A DNA stretch of 20,152 nt, taken from contig CAJTUQ010000048.1 of the NCBI GenBank assembly GCA_910579335.1, positions 1 through 20,152 on the forward strand. The letters are read 5' to 3'. Positions 7,574 through 14,379 of the stretch are shown in pieces. A program made the position numbers and the translations under genes. Under the pieces are notes generated by a model that searched no databases, was not told the DNA's origin, and was given only the letters and a program-made list of their open reading frames with translations. This DNA is from an uncultured Dorea sp. Lineage in GTDB: Bacteria > Bacillota > Clostridia > Lachnospirales > Lachnospiraceae. Each line of letters begins with the position of its first letter. The stretch's first letter is position 1.

Positions 7574-7912
7574 ATGGTTAAGAATTATATTGAAAATGCC
7601 AATTTTGAAGACACAGGGTTCAGTTATACACTATCTCTTATATCCGGTAAGCATAAGATGGTGATTCTCTACTGTCTGATGGAATTTGAGGTAGTAAGAT
7701 TTAATGAATTAAAGAGATACCTGAAAAATGTGACAGACAAGACACTCAGCAGTAATTTGAAAGAATTGGAGTCAGACTGTCTTATTATCCGAAAGGAATA
7801 TCCACAGATCCCCCCAAAGGTGGAATATAGTCTTAGTGACAGGGGGAAATCTTTGATGGTTGTTTTGGATCAATTGTGCGTTTGGGGTGAAAACAATAGG
7901 AAGCATTATTAA
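7574..7912 (+). CDS. HxlR-family winged-helix transcriptional regulator
   Basis: A 112-aa protein with the HxlR/MarR-like winged helix. The sequence runs SLISGKHKMVILYCLM (23-38), FNELKRYLKNVTDKTLSSNLKELE (recognition helix region) and the wing with KVEYSLSDRGKSL. HxlR proteins are small dimeric repressors or activators, several of which sense electrophiles or disulfide stress through a cysteine. Here cysteines fall at about 36, 70 and 102, not at the extreme N-terminus as in YodB or HypR, so redox sensing is only a possibility. The ribosome site AAAGGAGAG is well placed. It is divergent from the flavin reductase gene across 113 bases that contain AGTAC/GTACT half sites (7529-7533 and 7549-7553). 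Its likely target is that neighbour and itself. Confidence 0.88.
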   Translation: MVKNYIENANFEDTGFSYTLSLISGKHKMVILYCLMEFEVVRFNELKRYLKNVTDKTLSSNLKELESDCLIIRKEYPQIPPKVEYSLSDRGKSLMVVLDQLCVWGENNRKHY

Positions 7913-7922
7913 CAATTGTTTA

Positions 7923-7952
7923 TTGGATAAGTGTTATCCTATATGGTATTAT
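7923..7952 (+). promoter_or_regulatory. Probable promoter and operator of the ABC exporter operon
   Basis: TTGGAT (7923-7928), an 18-base spacer and TATTAT (7947-7952). The inverted repeat GGATAA-GTG-TTATCC (7925-7939) lies within the promoter, where a bound repressor would block polymerase. No adjacent regulator other than the upstream HxlR gene is seen. Sequence inference only. Confidence 0.45.
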
Positions 7953-7963
7953 AGAAAAAAGCA

Positions 7964-7983
7964 GTCTGCACTATTGTGCGGAC
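7964..7983 (+). other. Short leader hairpin upstream of the ABC ATPase gene
   Basis: GTCTGCAC (7964-7971), loop TATT, GTGCGGAC (7976-7983): an 8-bp stem with one G-U pair. It lies about 30 bases before the ATPase start in the predicted leader. It lacks an adjoining T run, although ATTTTA follows 8 bases later. It may be a weak attenuator or a terminator for the HxlR gene. Confidence 0.35.
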
Positions 7984-8013
7984 ACAGACTATTTTACAGA
8001 AGGGATTAAGATT

Positions 8014-8718
8014 ATGGGCTCATTTGTGGCGTTAAGGGATGTAAAGAAGATATACCATATGGGAGAGGTTGAGATTATGGCCGCGGCCGGCATTGATTTT
8101 GAGATAGAAAAAGGTGAGTTTGCCGTTGTAGTAGGGCCGAGCGGCGCCGGAAAAACGACGGTGCTCAATATACTCGGAGGTATGGATACTGCCACCGAAG
8201 GGGAAGTGCTGGTGGACGGGAAAAATATTGCGGCATATTCTTCTAAACGGCTGACGGCATACAGAAGGGATGATATCGGGTTTGTATTCCAATTTTACAA
8301 TCTGATACCGAATCTTACAGCGCTTGAAAATGTAGAGCTGGCTCTTCAAATCTGCAAAAATCCAATGGACGCCAGAGAGGTGCTTGAGGAAGTGGGGCTT
8401 TTGGAACGGCTGAATAATTTTCCGGCGCAGCTTTCCGGCGGTGAACAGCAGAGAGTGTCTATCGCCAGGGCCCTTGCTAAAAATCCCAAGCTGCTTCTGT
8501 GCGATGAGCCGACAGGAGCATTAGATTATAATACAGGGAAGTCAATTTTAAAGCTTTTGCAGGATACTTGCAGGGAAAAGGGTATGACAGTTATTTTAAT
8601 TACCCATAATTCGGCGATTGCACCAATGGCGGACAGGGTGATTAAGATTAAGAATGGCAGAGTTTCGAATATGATAGTAAACAAAGCCCCGGTATCTGTT
8701 GAGACAATTGAGTGGTAA
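8014..8718 (+). CDS. ABC transporter ATP-binding protein (MacB/LolD-type)
   Basis: A 234-aa nucleotide-binding subunit that powers the FtsX-type permease encoded 12 bases downstream. Visible motifs are Walker A GPSGAGKTT (41-49), Q-loop Gln93, signature LSGGEQQR (140-147), Walker B LLLCDEPTGALD with Glu165, and H-loop His198 (ITHNS). The motif VFQFYNLIPNLTALENVE is typical of the MacB/LolD/FtsE group, whose members drive mechanical work across the membrane (lipoprotein or peptide extrusion, resistance) rather than classical import. The protein is cytoplasmic and peripheral to the membrane. The ATG has an AGAAGGGA ribosome site. No two-component system, as found beside bacitracin-type exporters, is adjacent. 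The substrate is unknown. Confidence 0.95.
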   Translation: MGSFVALRDVKKIYHMGEVEIMAAAGIDFEIEKGEFAVVVGPSGAGKTTVLNILGGMDTATEGEVLVDGKNIAAYSSKRLTAYRRDDIGFVFQFYNLIPNLTALENVELALQICKNPMDAREVLEEVGLLERLNNFPAQLSGGEQQRVSIARALAKNPKLLLCDEPTGALDYNTGKSILKLLQDTCREKGMTVILITHNSAIAPMADRVIKIKNGRVSNMIVNKAPVSVETIEW

Positions 8719-8730
8719 GGCGGTATAAAT

Positions 8731-11700
8731 ATGGCAAAAAAAGCAACTCGCAGAGATTTTTATATGGAAATAAGAAAAAGCCCCGGAAGGTTTTTTTCTA
8801 TTCTTTTTATCGTGGCGCTTGGGGTAGCGTTTTTTTCGGGAATCAGGGCTTCGGAGCCGGATATGAGGATTACTGGTGATTCCTATTTTGATTCTGCAAG
8901 GCTAATGGATGTAAAAGCGCTCAGTACATACGGGGTGACAGAGGAGGACGTTGAGGCTTTTGAAACGCTTCCGGAGGTAGAGATGGCGGAAGGCGCATAC
9001 AGTGCGGATTTTTTATATAACCTGCAACAAGAGCAGCATGTGATTCATGTTATGGGCATACAGAAGGAGATGAACCGTTTTTCGGTGACTGAGGGCAGGC
9101 TTCCGGTTTCAGTGGGAGAGTGCCTTGCGGACGACGAATCCGGTTATAATATCGGAGACACCATCAAATTGGAGTCCGGTACGGAAGATGAGGTATCTGA
9201 AACTTTAAAAACAGACAGGCTGAAAATCGTGGGACTTGGGAACAGTCCCTGCTACCTTTCTTATGGAAGGGGAAGCACGGCGATAGGGACGGGGAGCGTG
9301 GATGCATTCCTTGCCGTGCCGGAGGAGACCTTTGATATGGATGTATATTCGGAAGTATATGTCCAGGTGAAGGGTGCAAGGGAATTAGTATCATTTACTG
9401 ATGAATATGAGGATAAGGTAGAAAAAGCGCTGGACGCAGCAGAGACGCTCGCCGATGAGAGAGGAATCATCCGCAAAAAAGAAGTGGTTGATGAAGCGAA
9501 CGAAAAGCTTGCCGATGCGGAGAAGGAGCTTGCCGACGGGAAGGCCGATGCGGAGGAGGAGCTTGCCGATGCGAAAAAAGAGATAGACGATGCCGGAAAG
9601 AAGCTTGAGGATGCCAAAAAAGAAATAAAGGACGGCAGAAAGAAGCTTAAAAGTGCAGAGAAAACATTAAAATCCAAGCAGAAGCAGCTGGATAAAGCGA
9701 AGGAGCAGTATAAAGCAGGCCGGAAGGATTTAAAAAAGGGCCGGAAAGAATACGAGAAGGGACTGAAGAAATATAAGAAAAAGAAACCTGCCGCTCAAAA
9801 GCAGATTAAGGAAGGCAGGCAGCAGGCGGCGGCGCTGAAAGCAGTGATTGATGAGGATGAAAAGACATATGGCGCACTGGCAGTTCAGATTGAGAATGTT
9901 ACAGAGGAGCTTAAAAAGCTGGAGGAGCTGGGAGATAGCACCGCAGAAGCTGCGGTGGGTGAGATGAAGGCGCAGCTTGAGAAGCTCAAAGAGCAGGCAG
10001 GAGGCATGCGGCAGAAAATTACCGCCCAGCAACAGGCGTACGATTCAGCGCAGGCGGAGCTTGACAAGGCGCAGAAAGAACTGGATGCGGCAAAGAAGAC
10101 TTTGGATCAATCAAAGAAGAAGCTGGATAAGGGTGAAAAAGAGCTCAAAGATGCGGCAAAACAGATTAAGTCCGGACAGAAAAAAATTGATGAAGGATGG
10201 AAGGAATTAGAGAAGCAGAAGACAAAGCTGGCTGACGGAGAAAAAGAGATTGCCTCCAATGAGGAGAAACTTGCCGATGCGAAAAAGGAATATAAGAAAG
10301 GAAAGAAAGAAGCAGAAGCCAAGATTGCAGACGGTGAGGAGAAGATTGCGGATGCTAAAGCAGAGATTGCAGATATCAAAGACCCCAAATGGTATGTGTA
10401 TGATAGAAGTACTTTGGTGGAATACAGCGGATTCGGCGAAAACGCCGAGCGTCTGGGAGCGATCGGAAGAGTCTTTCCTGTGTTGTTTTTCCTTGTGGCG
10501 GCGCTTATCAGCCTTACGAGTATGACGCGTATGGTGGAGGAGCAGAGGACAGCTATCGGGACGATGAAGGCGCTGGGATACGGAAAATTCCAAGTGGCCT
10601 CAAAATATTTGGGCTATGCATTTCTCGCAACTGTTGGGGGCAGCATTATCGGAGTATTGATTGGTGAAAAGGTACTGCCTTTTATCATTGTGTATGCTTA
10701 TGGAATCCTGTATCGTCATCTGCCGGAGATATTGGTGCCATATGACTGGAAATATGCGGCTATGGCATCCGGGGCGGCGGTTTTCTGTACGATGGCGGCA
10801 ACCTTTTTTGCATGTTACCGTGAGCTTGAGGCGGCACCGGCAGTTCTGATGCGTCCGCCGGCACCTAAGAACGGGCGGCGCGTGTTTATGGAGCGGATTG
10901 GTATTTTGTGGCGGCGATTAAGTTTTACGTGGAAGTCTACCATCCGCAATCTGATGCGGTACAAGAAGCGTTTCTTTATGACGATTTTCGGAATCGGAGG
11001 CTGCATGGCACTGATGCTTGTAGGTTTCGGGCTTAAGGACTCCTGCTACGAGATTGCCGAGATACAGTATGCCGAAATACAGCTCTATCATGGAAGCTTG
11101 TATCTGGAGGAGGATATTACTGACGGACAGAGAGCGCAGATAAAGGAAGCCTTTGATAAAGAAAATGAGGTCCGGCAGTATATTGACGCCGACATGCAGA
11201 GTGTTACGCTGATAAAAGGAAAGAAAGAGCGCAGTGCCTATGAGTGCGTGTTTGCCTCTAAAGAAGAAACCCCTCTGTTTGTAGATTTCCATGACCGCAG
11301 GACAAAAGAGGGCTACGTTCTTACTGACGACGGTGCAATTGTCAGTGAGAAAACGGCGAAGCTTTTGGATGTGAAGGAGGGACAGAGCGTCCATATTAAA
11401 GACGAGGAGAATGGGAACAAGGAAATAAAGATAGATCATATCTGTGAAAATTATATGGGACATTATATCTATCTTACTCCTGCATATTATGAAAAGGTAT
11501 ATGGGGAGAAGCCGGATTATAACAGCGTGCTGTTTTCCGTGGAGGATGCAGAAAATGCCGCACAGATGGAAAAGATTGGGCAGAGGCTTCTTGAAAATGA
11601 CGGAGTTTTGAGCGTGGGCTACACCCATGATATAGAAAAGCAGCTGGATGATATGTTAGGAAGCCTGAATCTTGTTATCATTGTACTTATTATTTCTGCG

Positions 11701-12066
11701 GGAATGCTGGCATTTGTTGTTCTCTACAATTTGAATACAGTCAATATTGCAGAACGGAAGCGGGAGCTGGCGACACTTAAAGTGTTAGGGTTTTTCAATC
11801 AGGAAGTCGGAGCTTATGTATACCGGGAAAATATAATTCTGACCTTTATTGGCGCACTGGTCGGGGTTGGACTCGGACGGATTCTGCATCTGTTTATTAT
11901 AGAGACGGTAGAAGTGGATAATGCGATGTTCGGGAGAAATATCAATTTGCCAAGCTACATATACAGTCTGCTGCTCACTATAGTATTTTCAATGATTATA
12001 AACGGGGTCATGTACTTTAAGCTGAAAAAGATTGATATGGTGGAATCTTTAAAAAGTGTAGAATAG
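8731..12066 (+). CDS. FtsX-like ABC transporter permease with long coiled-coil insert
   Basis: An 1111-aa membrane protein with two FtsX-type permease units. TM1 is near residues 21-38. A large extracytoplasmic domain follows, then three helices (about 580-598, 626-648, 676-697). The second unit has a helix near 746-768, another outside domain and three helices (about 980-1002, 1035-1057, 1076-1096). Residues of roughly 230-548 are almost pure charged heptads, of the form x-x-[AG]-x-x-x-[LIY], in two runs broken near 401-411 (GDSTAEAAVGE). This suggests an antiparallel helical hairpin projecting outward. Similar permeases are widespread in Clostridia, annotated only as ABC permeases. The conserved phrases MVEEQRTAIGTMKALGY and ERKRELATLKVLGF mark the FtsX domains. 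It forms an operon with the ATPase upstream. The role could be peptide, lipid or cell-wall related. Confidence 0.92.
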   Translation: MAKKATRRDFYMEIRKSPGRFFSILFIVALGVAFFSGIRASEPDMRITGDSYFDSARLMDVKALSTYGVTEEDVEAFETLPEVEMAEGAYSADFLYNLQQEQHVIHVMGIQKEMNRFSVTEGRLPVSVGECLADDESGYNIGDTIKLESGTEDEVSETLKTDRLKIVGLGNSPCYLSYGRGSTAIGTGSVDAFLAVPEETFDMDVYSEVYVQVKGARELVSFTDEYEDKVEKALDAAETLADERGIIRKKEVVDEANEKLADAEKELADGKADAEEELADAKKEIDDAGKKLEDAKKEIKDGRKKLKSAEKTLKSKQKQLDKAKEQYKAGRKDLKKGRKEYEKGLKKYKKKKPAAQKQIKEGRQQAAALKAVIDEDEKTYGALAVQIENVTEELKKLEELGDSTAEAAVGEMKAQLEKLKEQAGGMRQKITAQQQAYDSAQAELDKAQKELDAAKKTLDQSKKKLDKGEKELKDAAKQIKSGQKKIDEGWKELEKQKTKLADGEKEIASNEEKLADAKKEYKKGKKEAEAKIADGEEKIADAKAEIADIKDPKWYVYDRSTLVEYSGFGENAERLGAIGRVFPVLFFLVAALISLTSMTRMVEEQRTAIGTMKALGYGKFQVASKYLGYAFLATVGGSIIGVLIGEKVLPFIIVYAYGILYRHLPEILVPYDWKYAAMASGAAVFCTMAATFFACYRELEAAPAVLMRPPAPKNGRRVFMERIGILWRRLSFTWKSTIRNLMRYKKRFFMTIFGIGGCMALMLVGFGLKDSCYEIAEIQYAEIQLYHGSLYLEEDITDGQRAQIKEAFDKENEVRQYIDADMQSVTLIKGKKERSAYECVFASKEETPLFVDFHDRRTKEGYVLTDDGAIVSEKTAKLLDVKEGQSVHIKDEENGNKEIKIDHICENYMGHYIYLTPAYYEKVYGEKPDYNSVLFSVEDAENAAQMEKIGQRLLENDGVLSVGYTHDIEKQLDDMLGSLNLVIIVLIISAGMLAFVVLYNLNTVNIAERKRELATLKVLGFFNQEVGAYVYRENIILTFIGALVGVGLGRILHLFIIETVEVDNAMFGRNINLPSYIYSLLLTIVFSMIINGVMYFKLKKIDMVESLKSVE

Positions 12067-12069
12067 AGC

Positions 12070-12094
12070 CGGGGACAGATTTTTTCTGTCCCCG
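12070..12094. terminator. Hairpin with T5 loop after the permease gene
   Basis: A perfect 10-bp stem, CGGGGACAGA (12070-12079) with TCTGTCCCCG (12085-12094), closes on TTTTT. The T run is in the loop, not after the stem, so it is not a standard intrinsic terminator. It may still stop transcription from one or both converging genes. GGGGACAG hairpins of this type also recur as dispersed elements in clostridial genomes, which I cannot test here. Confidence 0.5.
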
Positions 12095-12114
12095 AATCCA
12101 ATTTAGAAAACAGG

Positions 12115-12375
12115 TTACTTCATTGCCAGTCCGGAAAGAATAGATTTTACATGGTCGATTTCCTGCTGGGATGCTTTTGCCGCCGGCACGTAGTAGCTCT
12201 TTTCGCGTGCTACCTGGTAGAGCTTCTCCTGAGACATTTCGCTTTCATTGCGAATCTGTTTTAAGCATTGCTTGAGCTGTTTGTTTTCTGTCTGCGGAAT
12301 CATCTCGCCGTAGCGGGTGAGTTCGCCGTTTACACCTGTCAAGGCGTCTGATACCATTGTCTTGTCGTCTAACAT
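12115..12375 (-). CDS. CotF-family spore coat protein
   Basis: An 86-aa protein matching the Coat_F family: LDDKTMVSDALTGVNGEL, then two helices rich in Gln/Lys/Glu ending QQEIDHVKSILSGL. CotF-like proteins are small ferritin-like helical proteins of the spore coat or its vicinity, made in the mother cell. The sequence suggests a compact helical bundle with no signal peptide. The start (12373-12375) has TAGGAGGGA directly upstream, and this ribosome site overlaps the stop codon of the preceding 60-aa gene ten bases away, so the pair is one transcription unit. Function beyond coat association is not known. Confidence 0.8.
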   Translation of the reverse strand: MLDDKTMVSDALTGVNGELTRYGEMIPQTENKQLKQCLKQIRNESEMSQEKLYQVAREKSYYVPAAKASQQEIDHVKSILSGLAMK

Positions 12376-12385
12376 AATTTCCCTC

Positions 12386-12568
12386 CTATAAGAATTTCAT
12401 CAAATCCTGTTTGTTTTTCATAGCTGAATTTGCAGCGTCCTGAAAAAGCTGTTTGATTTCAGGATCTTTTGCCTGTGCTGCATAATCCTGCATTTTGCAG
12501 TGGCATGTGTCAAAGCCGCCGATTAAGTGACGCAGATTTTGTAAATCAAGAACTGAAATTTCTGACAT
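12386..12568 (-). CDS. Small CotF-like / ferritin-like spore-associated protein
   Basis: A 60-aa helical protein starting MSEISVLDLQNLRHLIGGFD and ending KNKQDLMKFL. Its central segment (YAAQAKDPEIKQLFQDAA) resembles one helical hairpin of the Coat_F/ferritin-like group. The start at 12566-12568 is chosen because AAGGAGG lies 8-9 bases upstream; an in-frame ATG at 12586 would add six residues and leave that ribosome site inside the gene. Two cysteines (Cys22, Cys24 in CHC) could crosslink or bind metal. It is the first gene of a two-gene unit with the 86-aa coat protein. A possible sigma-E promoter lies at 12599-12629. Family placement is less sure than for its neighbour. Confidence 0.68.
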   Translation of the reverse strand: MSEISVLDLQNLRHLIGGFDTCHCKMQDYAAQAKDPEIKQLFQDAANSAMKNKQDLMKFL

Positions 12569-12598
12569 GGGTATTTCCTCCTTCATTTTCTTTCACGT

Positions 12599-12629
12599 TT
12601 AGTATGCGCCGTATGCTTAAAAAATATGT
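12599..12629 (-). promoter_or_regulatory. Possible sporulation (sigma-E-like) promoter of the coat gene pair
   Basis: On the minus strand, ACATATT (12623-12629) is followed after 16 bases by CATACTAA (12599-12606), with a start near 12591. This resembles the sigma-E pattern (ATATT about 14-15 bases before CATACA-T) but with one extra spacer base and mismatches in the -10. It overlaps the 3' end of the upstream hydrolase gene. The call rests partly on the coat-protein context. Confidence 0.3.
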
Positions 12630-13333
12630 CTTTCTTTTTTTGAAGCTCTTACAAAAAGTAAAAAAAGGTTTTTCATTGGCTCGCTTTCCGAGTACATACA
12701 TTCCGGATGCCATTGGACGCCGACGGCAAAGGGAAATACCGAAGATTCGACGGCTTCTATCACTCCGTCAGGAGCAATGGCCACCGTGCGGAGAGTTTCC
12801 CCCAAAGTCTTGATACACTGGTGATGGAAACTGTTCACTTCCGTAGTCTCTCCGCACAGCTTGTAAAGCAGGCTGCTCTTTGAAATGGAAATCTGGTGGC
12901 AGATATCTGAGCGGTCGACGGAAATCTGAGAGTGGTTTAGAGATTTCTCCTGACGCATGGAGATGTCCTGGTAAATGGTGCCGCCAAGGGCAAGATTTAA
13001 AACCTGCATTCCGCGGCAGATACCGAGCACAGGAAGCTTGAATGACAGTACCTGCTGCATAAAACGGATATGAAAGATATCTGTTTTCCAGTCGGTAGTT
13101 CCTTTTTCGGCCATAAGGTTTTCACCGAAAAGAAGAGGGGTAATATCTCCGCCGCCGCAGAAGAGAAATCCGTCGCATATCTGAAAATATTTTGTGGAAC
13201 AGGTGTCTTTGCCGGAACATGGAATGACGAGTGGAACTGCTCCGGCATCGGAGACGGCTTTGATATAAGTGGTAGTTACGAATTGACGGTTTCCCTCGAA
13301 ACCGCAGAATAAAATTCCGATGACAGGACTCAT
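12617..13333 (-). CDS. Gamma-glutamyl-gamma-aminobutyrate hydrolase family protein (PuuD-like, class I amidotransferase fold)
   Basis: A 238-aa protein of peptidase family C26. It shows the start IGILFCGFEGN, the segment DGFLFCGGGDITP (54-66), the nucleophile Cys106 in LGICRGMQVLN, and His209/Glu211 in GVQWHPE, making a complete Cys-His-Glu triad. Related enzymes cleave gamma-glutamyl amide bonds, for example gamma-glutamyl-GABA in putrescine breakdown. Substrates of clostridial homologues are mostly untested, and no other puu genes are nearby. The protein is probably cytoplasmic. The start codon (13331-13333) has a GAAAGG ribosome site. It is divergent from a dipeptidase gene, so the two may serve gamma-glutamyl or small-peptide breakdown together; that link is inference. 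Confidence 0.88.
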   Translation of the reverse strand: MSPVIGILFCGFEGNRQFVTTTYIKAVSDAGAVPLVIPCSGKDTCSTKYFQICDGFLFCGGGDITPLLFGENLMAEKGTTDWKTDIFHIRFMQQVLSFKLPVLGICRGMQVLNLALGGTIYQDISMRQEKSLNHSQISVDRSDICHQISISKSSLLYKLCGETTEVNSFHHQCIKTLGETLRTVAIAPDGVIEAVESSVFPFAVGVQWHPECMYSESEPMKNLFLLFVRASKKERHIF

Positions 13334-13349
13334 AAAAATACCTTTCTCA

Positions 13350-13358
13350 TGTTATAAT
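13350..13358 (+). promoter_or_regulatory. Extended -10 promoter of the dipeptidase gene
   Basis: TGTTATAAT at 13350-13358 is a perfect extended -10 (TG-N-TATAAT); no good -35 is present at the right spacing. Transcription would begin near 13365. An ATG at 13357 in the dipeptidase frame lies within this -10, so it cannot be the start in this transcript. This supports the downstream start at 13402. Confidence 0.6.
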
Positions 13359-13401
13359 GTATGGAGCCTTACTTATTAGTTATGAGAGGATGCACGGTGA
13401 T

Positions 13402-14358
13402 ATGAAACTTATCGATATGCATTGTGATACAATTTGGAAACTTATGGATTTGGACAAAAATGGAGACTTGATGAAGAATCAGTGCAGCATCAGTATTCCG
13501 GGCATGAGACGGGCGGAAACGATGGCACAGTTTTTTGCCTGCTTTGTACAAGTGAAAAATCCGGCGGAAGGATACGAAGAGGGTTACAGGCATGTCCATG
13601 AAATGATTGACTTTATGGAAGAGCAGGTAAGAAAATTTCCAAAAGACATTGCCCTTGCTTATTCTTATACAGATGTTATAAAAAATGATGCGAAGGGGAA
13701 GATGTCCGCAATTCTTACAGTGGAGGAGGGCGGCATCTTAAACGGTGAGCTTAAGCGGCTGGAAGTGCTGCAGCAAAGAGGGATACGCTTAGTGACGCCT
13801 ATGTGGAATTATGAAAATTGTATCGGATATCCAAACAGCACAGAGCCTTCTGTGATGCAAAAAGGGTTGAAGCCGTTTGGCATAGAGGCGGTAAAGCTTA
13901 TTGGGGAACTCGGCATGATTACAGACGCATCCCATGCTTCTGACGGAACGTTTTTTGATATTCTCCGTTATGCAAAAGGCCCGGTCGCCGCATCTCATTC
14001 TAACTGCAGAGAGCTTAAGAATCATCCGAGGAATCTGACGGATGAGATGATACGCAGCCTTGCACAGATTGGAGGCGGCGCAGGCCTCAATTTTTACGGT
14101 GCGTTTTTAGGAACGGAAAACGAATCTCTGGTAGATGAAATGACGGCTCACATTCTTCATATGATTCGGATCGGAGGAGAGGAGTTCCCGATGATAGGCA
14201 CGGACTTCGACGGGTTCGGCGAAATAGAGCGGCTTGATATTCCGAAGATTGAGAATATAGAAAGGCTATGGAACGCATTGAAGAAAAAGGGCATTTCCGA
14301 GCTCCAGCTTGATAAAATCTGGAGTGGGAACGCCCTTCGAATCCTTAAGTCTGTCTAA
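13402..14358 (+). CDS. Membrane-dipeptidase-family (renal dipeptidase, M19) zinc peptidase
   Basis: A 318-aa protein of the M19 metallodipeptidase family, which hydrolyses dipeptides, including some with a D-residue, using two zinc ions. Visible ligand motifs are His7-x-Asp9 in DMHCDTIW, the bridging Glu in LTVEEGGIL, His in TDASHAS, His in ASHSNCREL, and the distal Asp in GTDFDGFG. Bacterial members usually lack a membrane anchor, and none is seen here. I chose ATG 13402 because it gives the family N-terminus (MKLIDMHCDT) and because the -10 promoter covers the earlier ATG at 13357. The ribosome site GAGAGG is 12 bases away, rather far; ATG 13390 is the alternative. It is divergent from the gamma-glutamyl hydrolase and ends 21 bases before the converging dehydrogenase gene. 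Confidence 0.9.
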   Translation: MKLIDMHCDTIWKLMDLDKNGDLMKNQCSISIPGMRRAETMAQFFACFVQVKNPAEGYEEGYRHVHEMIDFMEEQVRKFPKDIALAYSYTDVIKNDAKGKMSAILTVEEGGILNGELKRLEVLQQRGIRLVTPMWNYENCIGYPNSTEPSVMQKGLKPFGIEAVKLIGELGMITDASHASDGTFFDILRYAKGPVAASHSNCRELKNHPRNLTDEMIRSLAQIGGGAGLNFYGAFLGTENESLVDEMTAHILHMIRIGGEEFPMIGTDFDGFGEIERLDIPKIENIERLWNALKKKGISELQLDKIWSGNALRILKSV

Positions 14359-14379
14359 GGGTCTGTCTTTTGCCCTGCA

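Noticed and set aside
9480..10380. DNA-level tandem repeat or CRISPR-like array in the permease gene
   Set aside because: The repetition is at the protein heptad level with varied codons; there are no identical DNA repeats with unique spacers.
10918..11628. 236-codon minus-strand frame opposite the permease
   Set aside because: It is a shadow of the conserved FtsX coding frame, without a ribosome site or family features.
13357..13401. ATG 13357 as dipeptidase start
   Set aside because: It lies inside the TATAAT box, so it would not be in the transcript; the family N-terminus begins at 13402.
14343..14371. Terminator between the dipeptidase and dehydrogenase genes
   Set aside because: Only a 5-bp stem (CCTTA/TAAGG) with an 8-base loop and the T run several bases away; too weak to call.
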